The position numbers and the translations under genes were made by a program. Source: an uncultured Rhodanobacteraceae bacterium (GTDB lineage: Bacteria; Pseudomonadota; Gammaproteobacteria; Xanthomonadales; Ahniellaceae). Taken from it: a DNA stretch of 8,975 nt. Below are positions 6,619 through 8,975 of this stretch, in pieces (position 1 is the stretch's first letter; every line of letters begins with the position of its first letter). The stretch covers positions 1 through 8,975 of the forward strand of contig CALMWD010000433.1 in NCBI GenBank assembly GCA_937873105.1, read 5' to 3'. The notes beneath the pieces were generated by a model. The model was not told the origin of the DNA. It did not search any database and saw nothing but the letters and a program-made list of their open reading frames with translations.

Positions 6619-6690
6619 CGGCGTGCATCGTTCGGTTCGAGGCGCGCATCGTAGCGGCTACACTGGCCCGCCCGATCGCGAACACCCACG
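6619..6690. promoter_or_regulatory. 72-bp divergent hutF/hutI promoter region
   Basis: Two -10-like boxes face away from each other: TACACT at 6659-6664 for hutI (plus), and TACGAT on the minus strand at 6653-6648 for hutF. Neither has a good -35. An 11-bp dyad, GTAGC-G-GCTAC (6651-6661), sits between and across them and could bind a shared regulator. Neither gene has a clear Shine-Dalgarno here. Confidence 0.35.
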
Positions 6691-7926
6691 ATGAAGAACG
6701 GAAAGACGCGCTGGGACTGGCTGCTGCTCGATGCGCGCGCGATGACGCTGGCCGACGAACGCGGTTACGGCCTGATCGAAGACGCCGCGATCGGCATCGT
6801 CGGCAACCGCATCGTCTATGCCGGCCGCCGCGCCGACCTGCCGCTCGCGCCGGACACCATGGCCGAGCGCGTCGAACTGCTCGGCGGCGCCCTGGTCACG
6901 CCCGGCCTGGTCGACGCGCACACCCACCTCGTGTTCGCCGGCCATCGCGCCCACGAATTCGACATGCGCCTGAATGGCGCCACCTATGCCGAGATCGCGC
7001 AGGCCGGCGGCGGCATCCTGAGCACCGTGCGCGCCACGCGCGCGGCCAGCGAGGACGAGTTGTTTGCAATGTCGCTGCCGCGCGCCCGCGCCTTGTTGCG
7101 CGACGGCGTGACGACGGTGGAGATCAAGTCGGGCTACGGCCTCGATGTCGAATCCGAGCGCCGGCAACTGCGCGTCGCCCGGCGCATCGGACAGGCGCTC
7201 GGCATCACCGTCCGCACGACCTACCTGGCGCTGCATGCGTTGGCGCCGGAGTTCGTCGACCGCCGCAAGGAGTTCGTCGATGCCGTCTGTCAGGAGTGGC
7301 TGCCGCGCCTGCACGGCGAAGGACTCGTCGATGCCGTCGACGCCTTCTGCGAGGGCATTGCCTTCACCCCTGCGGAAACCCGCAGGCTGTTCGAGGCCGC
7401 CGGCGCGCTCGGCCTGCCGGTCAAACTGCATGCCGACCAGCTCAGCGACCTCGGCGGCGCCGCCCTCGCGGCGGAGTTCGGCGCACTGTCGGCCGACCAT
7501 CTCGAATACACCAACGACGAGGCGGTCGCGCGCATGGCCAAGGCCGGCACGGTGGCGATGCTGCTGCCGGCGGCTTACTACTGCCTGCGCGAGACGACCC
7601 TGCCGCCGGTCGAGGCTTTCCGGCGCCAGGGCGTGGCGATGGCCGTCGCGAGCGACCTCAATCCCGGCACCTCGCCGATCCTCTCGCTGCGCCTGGCGAT
7701 GAACCAGGCCTGCACCCTGTTCCGGCTGACGCCCGAGGAAGCGATCCGCGGCACGACCCTCCATGCGGCCAGAGCCCTGGGGCTCGCGGCGCGCAAGGGT
7801 CGCCTGGCCGCGGGTTACGACGCCGACCTCGCGGTCTGGGAGGTCGGCGCACCGGCCGAACTCTCCTACTGGATCGGCGGCCCGGGCCCGACGGCGCTGT
7901 TCGCGAACGGACTGCGCCTGCACTAG
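6691..7926 (+). CDS. hutI: Imidazolonepropionase
   Basis: HutI hydrolyses 4-imidazolone-5-propionate to N-formimidoyl-L-glutamate, step three of histidine degradation, linking HutU and HutF. The 411-residue length is normal for this amidohydrolase-superfamily metalloenzyme. Visible in order are the N-terminal strands ([13 protein letters not shown]) and the metal motif [20 protein letters not shown] with His77 and His79. Next come [15 protein letters not shown] and [17 protein letters not shown], then [15 protein letters not shown] with His247 and [10 protein letters not shown] with His270. [12 protein letters not shown] and [19 protein letters not shown], with Asp322, complete the active site. 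The C-terminal strands are intact ([16 protein letters not shown]). No strong Shine-Dalgarno precedes ATG 6691. It diverges from hutF and is followed by a bidirectional terminator. No defects are seen. Confidence 0.96.
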   Translation: MKNGKTRWDWLLLDARAMTLADERGYGLIEDAAIGIVGNRIVYAGRRADLPLAPDTMAERVELLGGALVTPGLVDAHTHLVFAGHRAHEFDMRLNGATYAEIAQAGGGILSTVRATRAASEDELFAMSLPRARALLRDGVTTVEIKSGYGLDVESERRQLRVARRIGQALGITVRTTYLALHALAPEFVDRRKEFVDAVCQEWLPRLHGEGLVDAVDAFCEGIAFTPAETRRLFEAAGALGLPVKLHADQLSDLGGAALAAEFGALSADHLEYTNDEAVARMAKAGTVAMLLPAAYYCLRETTLPPVEAFRRQGVAMAVASDLNPGTSPILSLRLAMNQACTLFRLTPEEAIRGTTLHAARALGLAARKGRLAAGYDADLAVWEVGAPAELSYWIGGPGPTALFANGLRLH

Positions 7927-7937
7927 CGCCAGAAACG

Positions 7938-7965
7938 GAAAACCCCCGACCAGGCGGGGGTTTTC
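7938..7965. terminator. Bidirectional Rho-independent terminator between hutI and the bTHX gene
   Basis: GAAAACCCCCG (7938-7948) and CGGGGGTTTTC (7955-7965) form an 11-bp perfect stem with a 6-nt loop (ACCAGG). The G/C core is followed by four Ts on each strand, so it can end both hutI (12 bp downstream of its stop) and the convergent bTHX gene. Confidence 0.9.
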
Positions 7966-7987
7966 GCGGACCGGCGTCGGGCGGCGA

Positions 7988-8173
7988 TCAGCTCGCCGAC
8001 GCGGCCTTCTTCTTGGCCGGCGCAGCCTTCTTCGCGGCCGGCTTGGCGGCCGGGGTCGCGGCCTTCTTCGCAGCCGGGGCAGCCTTCTTCGCGGCTTCCG
8101 AATGCGGACGCACGTTGCCGTAACTCTTCACGAAGATCTTGCCCTTTTTGGTCTTGCGGTCGCCCTTGCCCAT
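7988..8173 (-). CDS. Small ribosomal subunit protein bTHX with Ala/Lys/Pro tail
   Basis: The first 24 residues, MGKGDRKTKKGKIFVKSYG followed by NVRPH, match the short basic protein Thx that sits in the head of the Thermus 30S subunit (GKGDRRTRRGKIWRGTYG there). Residues 25-61 are a low-complexity tail of AAKKAAPAAKKAA-type repeats, resembling histone H1-like tails. I recall comparable, variable tails on this protein in Xanthomonadales. AGGAG on the minus strand (plus-strand 8183-8187) lies 9 nt before the ATG and supports the start. The gene stands alone, convergent with hutI, and uses the terminator at 7938-7965. The repeat tail is GCC/TTC-rich at the DNA level and may vary in length between strains. 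A role in the 30S head is expected from the family; what the tail does is not known to me. Confidence 0.88.
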   Translation of the reverse strand: MGKGDRKTKKGKIFVKSYGNVRPHSEAAKKAAPAAKKAATPAAKPAAKKAAPAKKKAASAS

Positions 8174-8242
8174 GTTGTCGTGCTCCTGAACTGAGATTGG
8201 CCGCGAAGGCTAGCAGCGAATCCGCAACAAATGAACGGGGGC

Positions 8243-8698
8243 TCAGTCGAGGCCGACGAGGCGGGTCCAGAGGTTGCGGGTACAGCCGTGGCGCATGGCG
8301 CTGCGCCGATTCACGACGTGGGTCGCGGCCAGCAGCAAACCGCCCGAGGCCAGCAGCAGCGCATGCAACCAGGCCGGGTCATGGAGCAGGAAGGCGCCTG
8401 CCAGCATCAGCACGGCCGAGGCGACGAACAGCGCCAGCACCTTGCGCCACTGGTGGGTGCAATAGGCCGCGCCGATGACCGCGGCGCCGAAGACCAGGGC
8501 GACGACGACCGCCCACTGGTCGAACCGGTGAGACGCCAGCCAGTGCGCACCGGCCAGCGGTGCCAGCGCGAAGACCACGGGCAGGGCCGCGCAGTGCAAT
8601 GCACAGACGAAGGCCGCCCAGGCGCTCAGCCAATCGAGTCGGCGATGCCAACGCTGCGCGCGGGAAGGATCGGAGCTGGAAACGGTGTCGACGGACAT
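8243..8698 (-). CDS. MerC-domain integral membrane protein
   Basis: This 151-residue protein has four predicted membrane helices at about 24-47, 60-80, 87-108 and 112-131. The first contains the paired-cysteine motif FVCALHCAALP (Cys32, Cys36), typical of MerC-family proteins; in mercury operons MerC carries Hg(II) across the inner membrane. Two further cysteines occur at AAYCTHQW and HGCTRNLW. No mer genes lie nearby, so mercury resistance is not implied. The gene diverges from a TonB-dependent receptor, and a role in metal handling, perhaps zinc, fits better. The start MSVDTVSSSDPSRAQRW is chosen because the reading frame upstream crosses the shared promoter region and codes for nothing recognisable. 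Its Shine-Dalgarno is weak. Family assignment is good; the transported ion is inferred only. Confidence 0.82.
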   Translation of the reverse strand: MSVDTVSSSDPSRAQRWHRRLDWLSAWAAFVCALHCAALPVVFALAPLAGAHWLASHRFDQWAVVVALVFGAAVIGAAYCTHQWRKVLALFVASAVLMLAGAFLLHDPAWLHALLLASGGLLLAATHVVNRRSAMRHGCTRNLWTRLVGLD

Positions 8699-8720
8699 CG
8701 GCGGAAGTGTCCCACAGGAC

Positions 8721-8748
8721 TTGACGGAATGGAGTGTAACTTTATAAC
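8721..8748 (+). promoter_or_regulatory. Sigma70 promoter overlapping a Zur-like half-palindrome
   Basis: TTGACG (8721-8726) and TATAAC (8743-8748) are separated by 16 bp and point to the TonB-dependent receptor gene. The -10 overlaps GTAACTTTATAAC (8736-8748). The right half, TATAAC, matches the GTTATA/TATAAC inverted pattern of proteobacterial Zur sites exactly; the left half matches at three of six positions. On the minus strand the same segment offers TATAAA as a -10 for the MerC gene. The promoter is well supported; regulation by Zur is a guess. Confidence 0.55.
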
Positions 8749-8779
8749 GTCTGATTTCCAAGCCACCCCGGAGTCTTCC

Positions 8780-8975
8780 ATGCCTGCACCGCGCACCCGC
8801 CCGCTCAGCCTCGCCGTCACCCTGGCCCTGCTGCCGATGCTCGCAGCCGCCGAAGAATCGACGCCACACCAGGCGCGCGGCCACGAGAAGCGCATGGACG
8901 AGATCGAGGTGACGGCCAACCCGCTCGGCACCTCCAGCGCCGAGGCCGCCAAGCCGGCCGCGGTGCTGGCCGGCG
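8780..8975 (+). CDS. TonB-dependent outer-membrane receptor, N-terminus (runs off the right edge)
   Basis: Sixty-five codons are visible. Residues 1-24 are a signal peptide (basic MPAPRTRPLS, hydrophobic LAVTLALLPML, cleavage after AAA). A short segment with two histidines follows (ESTPHQARGHEKR). Then comes MDEIEVTANPLG, the usual lead into the plug domain of TonB-dependent receptors; a clear TonB box is not separable from it. GGAG at 8770-8773, 6 nt upstream, supports the ATG. The receptor would import a substrate across the outer membrane using TonB energy. The divergent MerC-domain neighbour, the histidines and the Zur-like site suggest a ZnuD-type zinc receptor. The barrel lies outside the window, so siderophore, cobalamin or copper receptors remain possible. 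Confidence 0.8.
   Translation, partial: MPAPRTRPLSLAVTLALLPMLAAAEESTPHQARGHEKRMDEIEVTANPLGTSSAEAAKPAAVLAG

Noticed and set aside
5032..6654. 540-codon open frame on the plus strand across ogt and hutF
   Set aside because: It reads through ogt in another frame and through hutF in antisense; both real genes are certain and this translation resembles nothing.
6658..7923. 421-codon open frame on the minus strand across hutI
   Set aside because: It mirrors hutI, which is unambiguous; the translation has no recognisable motif.
8699..8884. Longer MerC-domain protein starting near 8884
   Set aside because: The extension would run antisense through the receptor's signal peptide and across the promoter region, and contains no conserved sequence.

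Overview
The window is GC-rich (roughly two thirds G+C) and reads as chromosomal DNA of a gammaproteobacterium, most likely of the order Xanthomonadales (Rhodanobacteraceae/Lysobacteraceae type). This rests on the histidine-utilisation route through HutF, a small ribosomal protein bTHX with a long Ala/Lys tail, and a secreted protein ending in the DGFE tail that I recall from that order. It is an inference from gene content; no rRNA or marker gene is present.

Layout, left to right. Positions 1-376 (minus) hold the first 125 codons of urocanate hydratase, hutU. A 109-bp divergent spacer follows. Then comes a large secreted gene for two beta-propellers joined by an Ig-like domain (486-2766, plus), which is broken. 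A 40-bp insertion, made of an 8-bp direct repeat and a 9-bp-stem palindrome, shifts the frame inside the Ig domain; removing it restores a 746-codon reading frame. A SemiSWEET transporter gene starts 4 bp later (2771-3049). Next is a structured non-coding stretch with two strong hairpins, then a 55-residue single-span membrane protein with a perfect Shine-Dalgarno (3198-3365).

The centre is a two-gene alkylation-repair operon. An AdaA-AraC-AlkA fusion (3483-4913) overlaps a stand-alone O6-methylguanine methyltransferase (4910-5419) by ATGA. Its 3' end overlaps the 3' end of the convergent hutF (5398-6618, minus). hutI (6691-7926, plus) diverges from hutF across only 72 bp. HutU, HutI and HutF catalyse steps 2, 3 and 4 of the five-step histidine pathway that goes through formyl-glutamate. 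HutF lacks about 43 N-terminal residues compared with the usual enzyme, although its metal-binding residues remain.

A bidirectional terminator (7938-7965) separates hutI from the convergent bTHX gene (7988-8173, minus). The right end has a MerC-domain membrane protein (8243-8698, minus) diverging from the start of a TonB-dependent receptor (8780 to the edge, plus). They share a spacer with a good sigma70 promoter overlapping a Zur-like half-palindrome, which suggests metal (probably zinc) uptake.

Most of the content is ordinary core and accessory metabolism; I see no CRISPR array, phage, IS element or tRNA. The items most worth a second look are the palindromic frameshifting insertion, the N-terminally short HutF, the hairpin-led small membrane protein, and the DGFE tail.
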